A stretch of 64,000 nt of DNA from assembly GCF_001591665.1 (NCBI RefSeq), contig NZ_BCVI01000029.1:62001-126000 (forward strand), given 5' to 3'. How positions within the stretch are numbered: position 1 is the stretch's first letter; each line of letters begins with the position of its first letter. A program made the position numbers and the translations under genes. Origin of the DNA: Neobacillus soli NBRC 102451 (lineage in GTDB: Bacteria > Bacillota > Bacilli > Bacillales > Cytobacillaceae). The notes under the pieces were generated by a model. That model had not been told where the DNA came from, searched no databases, and was given only the letters and a program-made list of their open reading frames with translations. Below, one piece after another: positions 8,320 through 17,620 of this stretch.

Positions 8320-9594
8320 ATGGGAAAGCATAAAATACTGGCTGTCTTGGAAAAAGAATTAGTCGTTGCCCTTGGTTGTACAGAACCAGTTGCGATTGCA
8401 CTGGCTGCAGCAACGGCAAAAAGCCATGCAAACGGACAAATTCAGGCAATCCGGTTAAAAGCGAGCGGAAATATTATTAAAAATGCAAAATCTGTTGGGA
8501 TTCCTGGAATGTCAGCTAAAGGTCTTGAATTCGCGGCCGCCCTCGGAGCGGCAGCTGGAGACCCAACTAAGAAATTGGAAATTTTAGATGGACTGACAAA
8601 GGAAGATGAGCGGTCGGCATTAAAACTCATTGAAGCAGGTAAAGTAACAGCCGGACAAGCGGATACACCGAAAAGACTTTATATTGAAGTCATTGTCGAA
8701 ACCGACCATCAAACTTCTAGAGTGGTCATTTCTGATAATCATAGCAATATCACCTTAATCGAAGTGGATGGGAAATCGGTCTACCTTGGCGGATGTGAGA
8801 ATATCGGAATCCAAACGGATGAAGAGGAATTAGAAGCCCTTACCATTGATGAAATCTACGAATGGGTTTTAACGGCGGACCTTAACGACTTGACTCTGGT
8901 AAAAAAGAGTATCGAATTGAATCGAATGATTGGATTAGAAGGTCTTAGCGGAGATTATGGTCTAAATGTCGGTAAAACAATTAAAGATAATGTAAAAAAA
9001 GGTATTCTATCCGATGATATAGCTACAGCGGCCATGTCTCTTGCTGCTGCTGGCTCAGATGCCAGGATGGCAGGTTCTACACTTCCGGTGATGGCGAATA
9101 CTGGGAGTGGAAATCAAGGGATTGCCGTTACACTTCCTGTTGTCGCCGCGGCACAAAAGCTGCAAGTACCTGAGGAAAAGATGATTCGTGCCGTGGCACT
9201 TAGCCATCTGATTACCATCCATATCAAATCAAGATTTGGCCGCCTTTCTGCATTATGTGGTGTAACTGCCGCTGGGATGGGGGCGAGTGGGGCGATTGTT
9301 TATTTACTGGATGGAGGACTTCAGCAAATTAAAGCAGCGGTTCAGAATACAATCGGCAACGTATCAGGAATGATCTGCGACGGGGCTAAGGCGGGCTGTG
9401 CCATGAAGGTTTCGACCTGTTCAAATGTCTCAGTGCAATCAGCCCTGTTGGCACTAAACCATCAAGAAATAAAATCGACTGACGGCTTTATCCATGACGA
9501 TGTAGAAAAAAGTATCGAAAGCTTCTGCAAACTTGGAAATGAAGGCACGAGGCAAACAGATGAGCTCATTTTAAAATTAATGCTGGAAAAATAA
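8320..9594 (+). CDS. L-cysteine desulfidase family protein (UPF0597/CyuA-like)
   Basis: A 424-residue protein of the UPF0597 family, related to the iron-sulfur L-serine dehydratase alpha subunit. In characterised members (CyuA) it breaks L-cysteine into pyruvate, ammonia and sulfide using a [4Fe-4S] cluster. Candidate cluster cysteines are Cys20 in VVALGCTEP, one in SALCGVTAAGMGASG and those in GMICDGAKAGCAMKVSTC. The start ATG follows CAGGGGGAAC. It is a single gene, ended by a family A repeat. Family call strong; actual substrate not tested. Confidence 0.85.
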   Translation: MGKHKILAVLEKELVVALGCTEPVAIALAAATAKSHANGQIQAIRLKASGNIIKNAKSVGIPGMSAKGLEFAAALGAAAGDPTKKLEILDGLTKEDERSALKLIEAGKVTAGQADTPKRLYIEVIVETDHQTSRVVISDNHSNITLIEVDGKSVYLGGCENIGIQTDEEELEALTIDEIYEWVLTADLNDLTLVKKSIELNRMIGLEGLSGDYGLNVGKTIKDNVKKGILSDDIATAAMSLAAAGSDARMAGSTLPVMANTGSGNQGIAVTLPVVAAAQKLQVPEEKMIRAVALSHLITIHIKSRFGRLSALCGVTAAGMGASGAIVYLLDGGLQQIKAAVQNTIGNVSGMICDGAKAGCAMKVSTCSNVSVQSALLALNHQEIKSTDGFIHDDVEKSIESFCKLGNEGTRQTDELILKLMLEK

Positions 9595-9612
9595 AAAGTT
9601 GAAAAAAGAAGC

Positions 9613-9658
9613 AGAGTGTCAGGCTCCAACCAGTAAACGGATGGTGCCTGACACTCTA
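9613..9658. repeat. Family A palindromic repeat, copy 2
   Basis: Arms AGAGTGTCAGGCTCC and GGATGGTGCCTGACACTCT around an 11-base loop, with T-rich sequence on the right. It sits between convergent genes (stop at 9594 and the minus-strand stop at 9665), so it could terminate both. Confidence 0.8.
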
Positions 9659-9664
9659 CTTTTA

Positions 9665-10345
9665 TCAACCTTTTTCTATCAAGCTATAACTTTTAAATTC
9701 TAGTTTCTTCGTCGTTTCAAGCTGAATTAATTCCCGTTGTTCCAATTGAATCCTTTTTGAAAACAAGGGTCCATCAAAGACAAAGGTATGATATTCACCA
9801 GATTCCCCCATAGGACAAATAGAAGTCTTTTGTACATCCAGTATGAACGATTTATCGATGATTCTACCAAGCCAGGTTTCATCTAAGACATCCTCTCGGA
9901 CACGAATGACCACTGCTTCATAGCTAGAATGTACAAAGTTTTCCAATGACTGTAAGGCAGCTTCTTTGTTTATCCAAAGGGGGTACAAGGCTTCAACTCC
10001 AGCCGCGGCAGCAACTTTCTCGCCCCACTCCCTGTGTCCATCTAAATATAGATCCCCATAGGCGATTCCCGTAATCTTAGATTGACTCTTCAAAGCTTGG
10101 ACCGACTTAATAAATTGATCAGTATAATTTTCGTAGGTACATTCGATAAAATAAACAGGGATGGATAGAGATTCACCTTGTAATGTAATCATTTCCGTTC
10201 GCTCGCCATGGCCAAATGTTCGACCGATTTCTTTTGGTACAGTGGTTACTAAACAAACAATCTCAAATTCTTGTTGAATAAGAGTGTGTAATGCCATGCA
10301 ACAATCTTTTCCGCCACTCCACGATAAAGCAATGCGTTTTTTCAA
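9665..10345 (-). CDS. Dph6-like ATP pyrophosphatase (diphthine-ammonia ligase family)
   Basis: A 226-residue PP-loop ATPase. The N-terminus carries SWSGGKDCCMALH, the ATP-pyrophosphatase P-loop SGGKD at residues 10-14, and the middle has GIAYGDLYLDGHREWGE, typical of the Dph6 family. In eukaryotes and archaea the family amidates diphthine on EF-2. Bacteria lack diphthamide, so the true substrate here is unknown. The start is TTG at 10345 behind AAAGGATG; there is no good in-frame ATG. It converges on cyuA across a repeat. Confidence 0.82.
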   Translation of the reverse strand: MKKRIALSWSGGKDCCMALHTLIQQEFEIVCLVTTVPKEIGRTFGHGERTEMITLQGESLSIPVYFIECTYENYTDQFIKSVQALKSQSKITGIAYGDLYLDGHREWGEKVAAAAGVEALYPLWINKEAALQSLENFVHSSYEAVVIRVREDVLDETWLGRIIDKSFILDVQKTSICPMGESGEYHTFVFDGPLFSKRIQLEQRELIQLETTKKLEFKSYSLIEKG

Positions 10346-10402
10346 TATTAATCATCCTTTGAATCATAGTTTTCTTATTTCTTATTTTACTATATTTGAA
10401 TA

Positions 10403-10434
10403 GGCTGGATAAGGTTTTATTACCTTTTCCAGCC
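10403..10434 (-). terminator. Hairpin downstream of the small minus-strand gene
   Basis: Inverted arms GGCTGGATAAGG and CCTTTTCCAGCC with an 8-base loop lie 10 bases past the stop of the gene at 10444-10590. There is no strong T-run, so it is a weak terminator candidate. Confidence 0.4.
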
Positions 10435-10443
10435 TTGATATTG

Positions 10444-10590
10444 CTAGGTTGCACTTATTAATTCTGATAAATGAACTAATTCAATAGTTTGGAAACACTC
10501 TATTTCCTTAATTTCGCAGAATCCTGACGTGTACTGATAAAGAATGATATATCTTTTGCCATTGTAAATAACCTGAGAATTGTTCTCCAT
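10444..10590 (-). CDS. Small hypothetical protein, 48 residues
   Basis: An ATG at 10590 preceded by AAGGGTGG (6-8 bases) opens 48 codons beginning MENNSQVIYNGKRYIILYQY and ending in LVHLSELISAT. The balanced composition, good ribosome site and well-placed hairpin after the stop argue for a real gene. The pattern of a short beta-rich protein ending in a leucine-rich helix resembles small conserved Bacillus proteins of unknown function. No catalytic motif is visible. Confidence 0.6.
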   Translation of the reverse strand: MENNSQVIYNGKRYIILYQYTSGFCEIKEIECFQTIELVHLSELISAT

Positions 10591-10774
10591 GTAATCGCCA
10601 CCCTTCGATAATATCCTTATATTCCATATATATATGAGGATAATTTTAGGAATATGTAAGTTTTTTGTAGAAAAAGAGAAAATTTTAGTTTATTGCGATT
10701 GAAAAATAAATGTGGAAAGACTTTTAATATTCTCTCATAATAGGATACAGAAATAGTTTGTGGGGGGATTATTG

Positions 10775-11497
10775 ATGAACAAGAAACCAATCATCGGCAT
10801 AACGGGGGCCTATGTAAAACATAACGAAAATATGGAAGGTGTTTATGTGCACCATGACTACCATAAAAGTGTTGCGGCTAATGGTGGGATCCCTATTGTC
10901 CTTCCATTTATTAACGCTGAAACATCTTTAGAAACGCTGCAGCTATGTGATGGAATTATTCTCAGTGGGGGAGAGGATGTTGATCCTAAATTTTATGGCG
11001 AGGATCCGCACCAGCATTTGGGGTCTACTATGCCAGAACGAGATTTGGCAGAAATAGCCATTGTGAAATATGCGTTGGAGAATAATATTCCACTTCTTGC
11101 GATTTGCAAAGGTATTCAACTTTTGAATGTCGCCCTTGGAGGGACATTAATACAGGATATCCCAAGTCAAGTCAAAGAATCAATCCAACACTCCCAGAAG
11201 ATTGATAGGAGTCGTGATAGCCATTGGGTGACTGTATCCAAGGATAGTAAATTATTTCAAATAATTGGTTCTGATCGAGTACGAGTCAATAGTCTTCATC
11301 ATCAAGCCATAGATAAGTTGGCCAGTGATTTACGCATCGCCGCCCAGTCATCTGATGGAATTATTGAAGCTGTAGAGTATGCACACCCAACCAAATTTAC
11401 GATAGGTGTTCAGTGGCATCCCGAATCGATGGCAAGCACAGACAAGAAGATGAACAATTTGTTTGCTGAATTTATTAAAAGCAGTACAAAGTTGTAA
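10775..11497 (+). CDS. Gamma-glutamyl-gamma-aminobutyrate hydrolase family protein (class I glutamine amidotransferase)
   Basis: A 240-residue peptidase C26 protein (PuuD-like). The nucleophile Cys111 is in LLAICKGIQLLN and the partner His215 and Glu217 are in GVQWHPES, giving a complete Cys-His-Glu triad. The conserved LSGGEDVDP segment at 63-71 is present. The family hydrolyses gamma-glutamyl amide bonds, for example gamma-Glu-GABA of putrescine breakdown, but no other putrescine genes are near. The ATG at 10775 has GGGGGGA 6 bases upstream; the GTG at 10760 would overlap that site. Confidence 0.87.
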   Translation: MNKKPIIGITGAYVKHNENMEGVYVHHDYHKSVAANGGIPIVLPFINAETSLETLQLCDGIILSGGEDVDPKFYGEDPHQHLGSTMPERDLAEIAIVKYALENNIPLLAICKGIQLLNVALGGTLIQDIPSQVKESIQHSQKIDRSRDSHWVTVSKDSKLFQIIGSDRVRVNSLHHQAIDKLASDLRIAAQSSDGIIEAVEYAHPTKFTIGVQWHPESMASTDKKMNNLFAEFIKSSTKL

Positions 11498-11616
11498 GGA
11501 GTCGAATTTGTAGGGGTTTAGTAAGCTAAGCTGACTGCTTTAGAAATAACGTATTACTGTTGGGAAAAGTAGAACTATCGGAACTAATTTGACTTTCTAG
11601 ATTTTAGATATGACAA

Positions 11617-11648
11617 AAGGCATGGACCAATCAAGGTGTCCATGCCTT
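11617..11648. terminator. Bidirectional Rho-independent terminator
   Basis: Perfect arms AAGGCATGGAC and GTCCATGCCTT around a 10-base loop, with A-rich sequence on the left and T-rich on the right. It lies between convergent genes ending at 11497 and 11664. Confidence 0.75.
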
Positions 11649-11663
11649 ATTAATTTCTATGTT

Positions 11664-12509
11664 TTAATTTTCAGATGTTTGGGTTTCCAGCCTGTTTTCT
11701 AATTGGTGTATCCGCTCTATAATTCTCCGTTTTCGGTATAACATTATTCCCGTCTCGGCTACATCGCCGATCGATGATCGATTTATAAATGCGCCAAAAA
11801 TGATTCCAGCTATCGGGATCATTTGAAATAGTTTTTTCCAGCCAAAATTATCACGGAACGTCATAACAACCTCGCGCCAGCCTTGCAATTGGGAAATCAT
11901 GCGGTTGTTCTGCTTGTCCTGATTGAAAGTGGAAAGGTCCTCTAAAATAGCCTTTTTCCCAACAATGTCTGATGAGGTGAATTGCAAACATTTTACAATA
12001 AAGATCCGTTCAGACTTATTCTTAGGGTCATACCCGTAGCAAAGGGAAATCTCTTGCAACACCTTTAGTGATAATCCCAGAAGAATCGGAATATCAATTG
12101 CGAGAGTAAACAATCCGCCAACACCTGTTGTTGCTCCTTGGATGGTTGCCATGTTTATTCTTGAGTTTCTAATTTCATTCGCCACCTCATCCATCTTCCT
12201 AATCGGCAGCTGGTTTAGTTGATTGATGCTATTGAGCTCCTGCTCCATTGAAGAATTTTTGGCGGCAAACTTTTTTAGAATACTTTTCTCGCTGATTAAA
12301 TATTGGCCGCCGGTTTGAACGAAGTTGCCTAATTCATCAATCATGATTCCAATCTTGTCTTGAATAAATTTTGGCGTTACTTTATCAAGCACTACAAATG
12401 GTAATCGTCCAATTTTCTCCCAAAACCACAAACCCTTTTGGTTCTTTTCCCACTTTTCTATCTTTTTCAATTCACCTTTTAAAAAATCTGCTGATTCCAC
12501 TTTTGTCAA
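11664..12509 (-). CDS. EcsC family protein
   Basis: A 281-residue protein matching the EcsC family by its central glycine-rich hydrophobic region (ATIQGATTGVGGLFTLAIDI, about residues 120-139) followed by LLGLSLKVLQEISLCYGYDP, and a second hydrophobic stretch near residue 235 (MIPIAGIIFGAFINR). EcsC proteins are membrane-associated with no settled biochemical role. The start is TTG at 12509 with GGAG about 10 bases upstream; an ATG just upstream stops at once. It is not next to an EcsAB transporter here. Confidence 0.8.
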   Translation of the reverse strand: MTKVESADFLKGELKKIEKWEKNQKGLWFWEKIGRLPFVVLDKVTPKFIQDKIGIMIDELGNFVQTGGQYLISEKSILKKFAAKNSSMEQELNSINQLNQLPIRKMDEVANEIRNSRINMATIQGATTGVGGLFTLAIDIPILLGLSLKVLQEISLCYGYDPKNKSERIFIVKCLQFTSSDIVGKKAILEDLSTFNQDKQNNRMISQLQGWREVVMTFRDNFGWKKLFQMIPIAGIIFGAFINRSSIGDVAETGIMLYRKRRIIERIHQLENRLETQTSEN

Positions 12510-12813
12510 AACATATCAACTCCGTAATCGTCATTTGAAAAGATCTTTATATGTATATACGGGCAAAGTTATAACTAGTTTCAACCTTAGAGGCTGAAAT
12601 ATTCTCATGTTACAAATGTCTATACCCTTTATGTCAAAAATATATCCTTTCACCCAGTAATAACAGGATTTTGATGTGGTTTTAGAATTCAATGGAAAAA
12701 TTCAATATTTTGTCATTTTTTGTTGAAAAGAACGGAACTGATTTATGATAGGATTTTAATTGGTTACTAGTCTATTTGGCAATAACCAAAAAAATTTGAA
12801 AGGGAGTATGAAG

Positions 12814-13317
12814 ATGGGACTGGATATGTATTTATTTTCTGCACCAAAGTTGGAAGGAATGGACTTGGATGATGTATTTAAAGTAAACAGTGAGTTAAGT
12901 CGTCATGAAAAGGAACAGAATGAAATCTATGAAAAATTGAAACCATTTATAAAACACTTTGAGGAATATGACCGTTCATGGAATAGTCTGATGGAAGAAA
13001 TGGCTTACTGGCGAAAAGCAAATCAAATTCACAATTGGTTTGTTGAAATCCTTCATAATGGAGTGGATGAACCTTGTTTTACTCAGGAAGTCACAAAAGA
13101 AAATCTGCAGGAACTGTATAACCAATGTGTTAAAGTATTAACAAAAAGTGAACATCCATCCCATATTTTACCGACAAGACCAGGCTGTTTTTTCGGTAAC
13201 CTTTCCTATGATGATTTCTATTACAATGAAATTTTTGAGACAAAATCACTCCTAGAAATTCTCCTAAAGCACTTCAATTTTGAATCCCACTACCTATTGT
13301 ACCAATGTTCTTGGTGA
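12814..13317 (+). CDS. Phage-type hypothetical protein beginning MGLDMYL
   Basis: A 167-residue soluble protein. The N-terminus MGLDMYLFSAP followed by a YWRKANQIHNWFV segment is typical of a conserved phage or prophage hypothetical family, whose members I recall starting MGLDMYL. The ATG at 12814 is 7 bases after GGGAG; ATGs at 12808 or further upstream are too close or have no site. It stands alone with no other phage genes, so it may be a leftover of transfer. Function unknown. The roughly 300-base gap in front shows only AT-rich sequence. Confidence 0.7.
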   Translation: MGLDMYLFSAPKLEGMDLDDVFKVNSELSRHEKEQNEIYEKLKPFIKHFEEYDRSWNSLMEEMAYWRKANQIHNWFVEILHNGVDEPCFTQEVTKENLQELYNQCVKVLTKSEHPSHILPTRPGCFFGNLSYDDFYYNEIFETKSLLEILLKHFNFESHYLLYQCSW

Positions 13318-13361
13318 AATTCCTACGATCACGAAACTATAACAAATCGCCAACAACCGCA

Positions 13362-13413
13362 ACAGTGTGCAGACACTATCCTATTTTTGGATGGTGCCTG
13401 GCACTTTTTTTGG
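13362..13413. repeat. Family A palindromic repeat, copy 3 (decayed left arm)
   Basis: The right arm GGATGGTGCCTGGCAC with a T-run is intact, while the left arm has drifted (AGTGTGCAGACACTATCC). It lies 45 bases after a plus-strand stop. Confidence 0.75.
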
Positions 13414-13556
13414 TTTAATGATTGAATATTCATTCACTTTCTTATATGGTTAAATAAAGGGTTTTGAAAGTTTAAAAAAGTAAGTTCCAGTGCTAATTCA
13501 AGATGCGGTGAATCCTTAGCAGCAAATCCATTAAAAAGGAGTGTGCATGAACAACC

Positions 13557-14363
13557 ATGATAAAAGTGTTTTCGAATGAAGACGTGATGTGTGTGGAGGG
13601 AATTGTTGAAAAGTCGGGCCTCAAATTAGGAACCGTTTATTCCTTTTTAGTAGATGGAATGGTCATTGATACGGGTCCCCAGTGTCTTGAAACAGATTTA
13701 ATCCCTTTTTACGAGAATCATAGCTTTGAATTAGTCACATTGACTCATAGCCATGAAGATCATTCGGGTTTAGCACCCTGGATTCAGGAGAACAAAAATG
13801 TTCCGATTTATGTGCATCCAAAAGGAATAAGTGTCTGTGCCAAGCCTTGTCCCTATCCAAAGTATCGACAAATGACTTGGGGAGTACGGAAGGAATTTAA
13901 TGCCTTGCCGCTTGGGGATGTCATTCAATCAGACAGTCTCGAATGGAAAGTCATCTATACGCCAGGCCATGCTGATGACCATGTCTCTCTCCTTCATAAA
14001 GAAACAGGTCGATTATTTTCAGGTGATTTGTTCGTATCCAAGAAAACGAAGGTCATTATGAATAGTGAGTCCATCCCCGTGATAATCAATTCCATTCGCA
14101 AACTGCTCAGCTATGATTTTCAATCGCTGTTTTGCTGTCATGCTGGGTACATTCAGGATGGAAAAGGCATGCTGAAGCAAAAATTAGATTATCTTGAGAA
14201 TCTTTCCGGTGAGGTGGGAAAACTCCACATGGAAGGTCGCTCCATTGATGAAATGAATCAACTGCTTTTCCCAAAAAAGTACCCAATTATTGCTATATCC
14301 GAGGGACAATGGGATTCCAAGCATATCATTTCTTCAATCATTTCACCTAAAAGTTACTTGTAA
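13557..14363 (+). CDS. MBL-fold metallo-hydrolase
   Basis: A 268-residue metallo-beta-lactamase-fold protein. The metal motif HSHEDH is at residues 64-69, a further His lies in TPGHADDH, the bridging Asp in FSGDLF, and the final His in CCHAGYI. The substrate cannot be told; glyoxalase II-like or thioesterase roles are common for the fold. The start is odd: AAGGAG (13536-13541) is 5 bases from an ATG at 13547 that is out of frame and encodes only 10 codons, overlapping the true ATG at 13557. The short frame could be a leader that couples translation. Confidence 0.85.
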   Translation: MIKVFSNEDVMCVEGIVEKSGLKLGTVYSFLVDGMVIDTGPQCLETDLIPFYENHSFELVTLTHSHEDHSGLAPWIQENKNVPIYVHPKGISVCAKPCPYPKYRQMTWGVRKEFNALPLGDVIQSDSLEWKVIYTPGHADDHVSLLHKETGRLFSGDLFVSKKTKVIMNSESIPVIINSIRKLLSYDFQSLFCCHAGYIQDGKGMLKQKLDYLENLSGEVGKLHMEGRSIDEMNQLLFPKKYPIIAISEGQWDSKHIISSIISPKSYL

Positions 14364-14421
14364 AAATAAGTGTATCCATTAATGAAATTTCCATAAGTTG
14401 TAATGTTTAGATATATCATAC

Positions 14422-14455
14422 AAAAAGGTGCCTTCGTAGTTAAGGCACCTTTTTG
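14422..14455. terminator. Rho-independent terminator
   Basis: Arms AAAAAGGTGCCTT and AAGGCACCTTTTT around a 7-base loop, 58 bases after the metallo-hydrolase stop. Symmetric A and T runs allow function on both strands. Confidence 0.75.
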
Positions 14456-14620
14456 TGTCTACAATTTCACACCGAACCATCCTATGATAGTAAATCTTCA
14501 TCCAAAAAGCGAATGATTTGCACCATATTTCTATTTTGAAAAGGGGATTATGAACATTTGGTGACACATTCCATGAATAGGTGTCCTTTCCACCCGATTG
14601 ATATTAAGATATAGCCAATG

Positions 14621-14636
14621 TGTGATTTATATCACA
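14621..14636. promoter_or_regulatory. Fnr/CRP-type box upstream of the qox operon
   Basis: TGTGATTTATATCACA is a perfect TGTGA-N6-TCACA palindrome, the Bacillus Fnr box consensus, about 56 bases before the qoxA start. It suggests oxygen-responsive control of the oxidase operon. That Fnr is the binder is inference. Confidence 0.6.
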
Positions 14637-14692
14637 TGTTAACTTAGATAATGATGAAGGTATTGGTTTTCTAGAATAATGGAAAGGGGATA

Positions 14693-15619
14693 TTGAAAAA
14701 AATGAAATGGGCTTTATATACGCTTCTTTTTACTATTGCCACATTACTGACGGGCTGCGAACCATTAATGGTTTTGGATCCTAAAGGGCCACAAGCAGAA
14801 ACACAAGCCAAGGACATTCTGTTATCAACCGGAATCATGTCGTTCATACTTCTGGCTGTGATTGCCATCCTGATCGTTATGTTAACAAAATATCGTGCTT
14901 CGAAACAAAGGAAAGATTATGAACCTCCACACATTGAAGGAAGTGTGCTTGTTGAAACGATTTGTGTTGGAATCCCAGTATTAATTGTTATTTTCCTCTC
15001 AATTGTATCCGTCCAAAGTAACTATAAAGTGGAGGCCACTCCACAGGGATACGAAGATAAGGAACCATTAATTATTTATGCATCCTCATCTAACTGGAAA
15101 TGGCATTTTAGTTATCCGAAGGAAAATATTGAAACAGTGAACTATTTGTATATTCCAACGGACAGGCCAATTGAATTTAAGCTATATTCGTATGGGCCAA
15201 TTACTAGTTTTTGGATTCCTCAGCTTGGAGGTCAAAAATACGCGATGTCTGACATGGTCAACACGCTGCACTTAGCAGCAGATGTTCCAGGTGAATACAT
15301 GGGTCGAAATGCTAACTTTAGCGGGAAGGGTTTCGCTGAAAATACCTTTCATGTCAAGGCTATGTCGGAAAAGGAATATGAAGAATGGGTAAAAGAGGTA
15401 AAGAAAACGGCTAAACCACTGACAGAAAATAAATTTACCCAACTTTTGGAACCTGGACACTTAGGTCAGTCCACATACAAGGGAACGCATTTGGAATTTT
15501 TGCCGCCGCCTGAAGGGGAAAATGGCGGGCATAACCATGGGTCAACCCATGATGCTAAAGCCGAAAATCATGAAGATTTAAGTGAAACGAGTTCCGAATC
15601 GGAACATCACCATGAATAG
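14693..15619 (+). CDS. qoxA: aa3-type quinol oxidase subunit II
   Basis: A 308-residue membrane-anchored lipoprotein, the quinol-binding subunit of the aa3 menaquinol oxidase. The signal peptide ends LLTGCEP with lipobox Cys22, then VLDPKGPQAE, two membrane helices (about residues 45-65 and 90-110) and a cupredoxin domain with NWKWHFSYP and IPQLGGQKYAMSDM. The CuA cysteine ligands of cytochrome c oxidases are missing, as expected for a quinol oxidase. The tail (last 30 residues) is rich in His, Glu and Ser, unlike B. subtilis QoxA. The start may be TTG 14693 or ATG 14702, since GGGGA lies close to the first. Confidence 0.93.
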   Translation: MKKMKWALYTLLFTIATLLTGCEPLMVLDPKGPQAETQAKDILLSTGIMSFILLAVIAILIVMLTKYRASKQRKDYEPPHIEGSVLVETICVGIPVLIVIFLSIVSVQSNYKVEATPQGYEDKEPLIIYASSSNWKWHFSYPKENIETVNYLYIPTDRPIEFKLYSYGPITSFWIPQLGGQKYAMSDMVNTLHLAADVPGEYMGRNANFSGKGFAENTFHVKAMSEKEYEEWVKEVKKTAKPLTENKFTQLLEPGHLGQSTYKGTHLEFLPPPEGENGGHNHGSTHDAKAENHEDLSETSSESEHHHE

Positions 15620-15673
15620 TTTAAAAGTTTGATAGAGTTTGGAAAAACTTCTCTCGAAAGGAGTCAAATTAGT

Positions 15674-17617
15674 ATGGATTTCTTTAATCGCTTTGCCATC
15701 CCACATCCAAGCCCTGCGATTTACGCATCGATGGTTGCCATTGGCATAACAGTTATCGCGGTAATTGCCGGGTTAACCTATTTTAAAAAATGGGGTTATC
15801 TCTGGCGGGAATGGTTAACGACGGTTGACCATAAACGGATTGGGATTATGTATTTGATATCTGCTCTTTTAATGTTATTCCGCGGCGGGGTAGACGCAAT
15901 TATGATGCGGGCACAGCTGGCAGTGCCTGAAAACAAACTGCTTGATGCGCAGCATTATAATGAAATTTTCACTACTCACGGAATTGTCATGATTATCTTT
16001 ATGGCGATGCCATTCATCATGGCCTTGATGAACTTTGTCGTGCCATTACAAATAGGAGCACGTGACGTTGCTTTTCCACGTTTAAATGCCCTAAGTTTTT
16101 GGTTATTCTTTATGGGCGCCATGCTTTTTAACATTTCTTTTATTATCGGCGGCTCACCTGACGCAGGATGGACATCCTATTTCCCGTTGGCAGGGACAGA
16201 ATTTAGCGAATCAGTAGGTTCGAATTATTATATGATTGCGATTCAAATTGCCGGTATCGGGACATTAATGACAGGGATCAATTTTATCACTACCATTCTT
16301 AAAATGAGAGCGCCTGGGATGACATTAATGAAAATGCCAATGTTTACATGGTCTTCCTTGGTTACGAACGCCATCATCGTTTTCGCGTTCCCGGTATTAA
16401 CCGTATTACTCCTAATGGGAACAATGGACCGGTTATTTGGAACCCATTTCTTCACCACGACGAACGGCGGCATGGATATGCTTTGGGCGAACTTCTTCTG
16501 GGTTTGGGGACATCCTGAAGTGTATATCTTAATTTTACCGGCATTTGGGATTTATAGTGAGGTCATCTCGACGTTTGCCCGTCGAAATCTATATGGGTAT
16601 AAATCGATGGTCGGCTCCATGGTAATTATTTCACTGCTCTCTTTCTTAGTCTGGACGCACCATTTCTTTACCATGGGTCAAGGGGCACTGACAAATAGTA
16701 TCTTCTCGATTACCACCATGGCGATTGCCGTGCCGACAGGGGTAAAGCTGTTTAACTGGTTGTTTACGCTTTGGAAAGGAAAAATAGAGGTTACGACGCC
16801 AATGCTATATGCTTTACTGTTTATTCCGACCTTTACGATTGGCGGAGTAACAGGGGTTATGCTCGGGATGTCTGCTGCAGACTATCAATATCATAACACG
16901 ATGTTTTTAGTTGCGCATTTCCACATGGTGATTATTCCTGGTGTTGTATTTGCGATGCTGGCTGGACTTACGTACTATTGGCCAAAAATGTTTGGGTTTA
17001 TGCTGAATGAAAAAATTGGGAAATGGTCGGCATGGATCATTGCCATAAGCACACTCCTTGCGTTCATCCCAATGTTTTTCTCAGGCTTAGATGGGCAGGC
17101 ACGCCGGATGTACACCTATTCTGAATCAACTGGGTTTGGACCGTGGAATATGGTTTCGTTTATTGGGGCAGCAGGACTTGCTGTAGGGTTTGCGTTAATC
17201 GTATACAACATCTACTACAGCACTCGCTACGCTTCAAGGGATATTGCAGCAGATCCATGGGATGCACGTTCTTTAGAATGGGCTACGCATACTCCAGTAC
17301 CGGCATATAATTTCGCGATTCTACCTCAGGTGAATTCATCTGAAGCTTTATGGGATGCGAAGAAACATGGTCATGAGTTATTCCCAGGCAAATATGAAAA
17401 AATTCATATGCCAAATAACAGCGGTGTACCGTTTATCATGAGCTGCATTTTCTTTGTTTGGGGATTTTCCTTTGTATTCAGCATATGGATACCACTTATT
17501 TTGACAACCATCGGAATTTTTGTATGTATGGGACTTCGTTCTTTTGAAAAAGATCATGGTCATTACATTACCGTTGATGAAATCAAAGAGACAGAAAATA
17601 ATTTGCGAGGTGCTTAA
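15674..17617 (+). CDS. qoxB: aa3-type quinol oxidase subunit I
   Basis: The 647-residue heme-copper catalytic subunit, with about 14 membrane helices. Visible ligands: His102 (FTTHGI) for the low-spin heme, His280 and cross-linked Tyr284 (WGHPEVY), His329 and His330 (WTHHFF) for CuB, and His415 and His417 (VAHFHMV) for the hemes. It reduces O2 to water and pumps protons. The ATG at 15674 (MDFFNRF) follows AAAGGAG by 10 bases and matches the family N-terminus better than an upstream TTG at 15629. It sits 54 bases after qoxA in the operon. Confidence 0.95.
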   Translation: MDFFNRFAIPHPSPAIYASMVAIGITVIAVIAGLTYFKKWGYLWREWLTTVDHKRIGIMYLISALLMLFRGGVDAIMMRAQLAVPENKLLDAQHYNEIFTTHGIVMIIFMAMPFIMALMNFVVPLQIGARDVAFPRLNALSFWLFFMGAMLFNISFIIGGSPDAGWTSYFPLAGTEFSESVGSNYYMIAIQIAGIGTLMTGINFITTILKMRAPGMTLMKMPMFTWSSLVTNAIIVFAFPVLTVLLLMGTMDRLFGTHFFTTTNGGMDMLWANFFWVWGHPEVYILILPAFGIYSEVISTFARRNLYGYKSMVGSMVIISLLSFLVWTHHFFTMGQGALTNSIFSITTMAIAVPTGVKLFNWLFTLWKGKIEVTTPMLYALLFIPTFTIGGVTGVMLGMSAADYQYHNTMFLVAHFHMVIIPGVVFAMLAGLTYYWPKMFGFMLNEKIGKWSAWIIAISTLLAFIPMFFSGLDGQARRMYTYSESTGFGPWNMVSFIGAAGLAVGFALIVYNIYYSTRYASRDIAADPWDARSLEWATHTPVPAYNFAILPQVNSSEALWDAKKHGHELFPGKYEKIHMPNNSGVPFIMSCIFFVWGFSFVFSIWIPLILTTIGIFVCMGLRSFEKDHGHYITVDEIKETENNLRGA

Positions 17618-17620
17618 ATA

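Noticed and set aside
12510..12813. Search for an RNA gene or regulator in the gap before the MGLDMYL gene
   Set aside because: AT-rich without convincing hairpins or motifs beyond a possible weak promoter.
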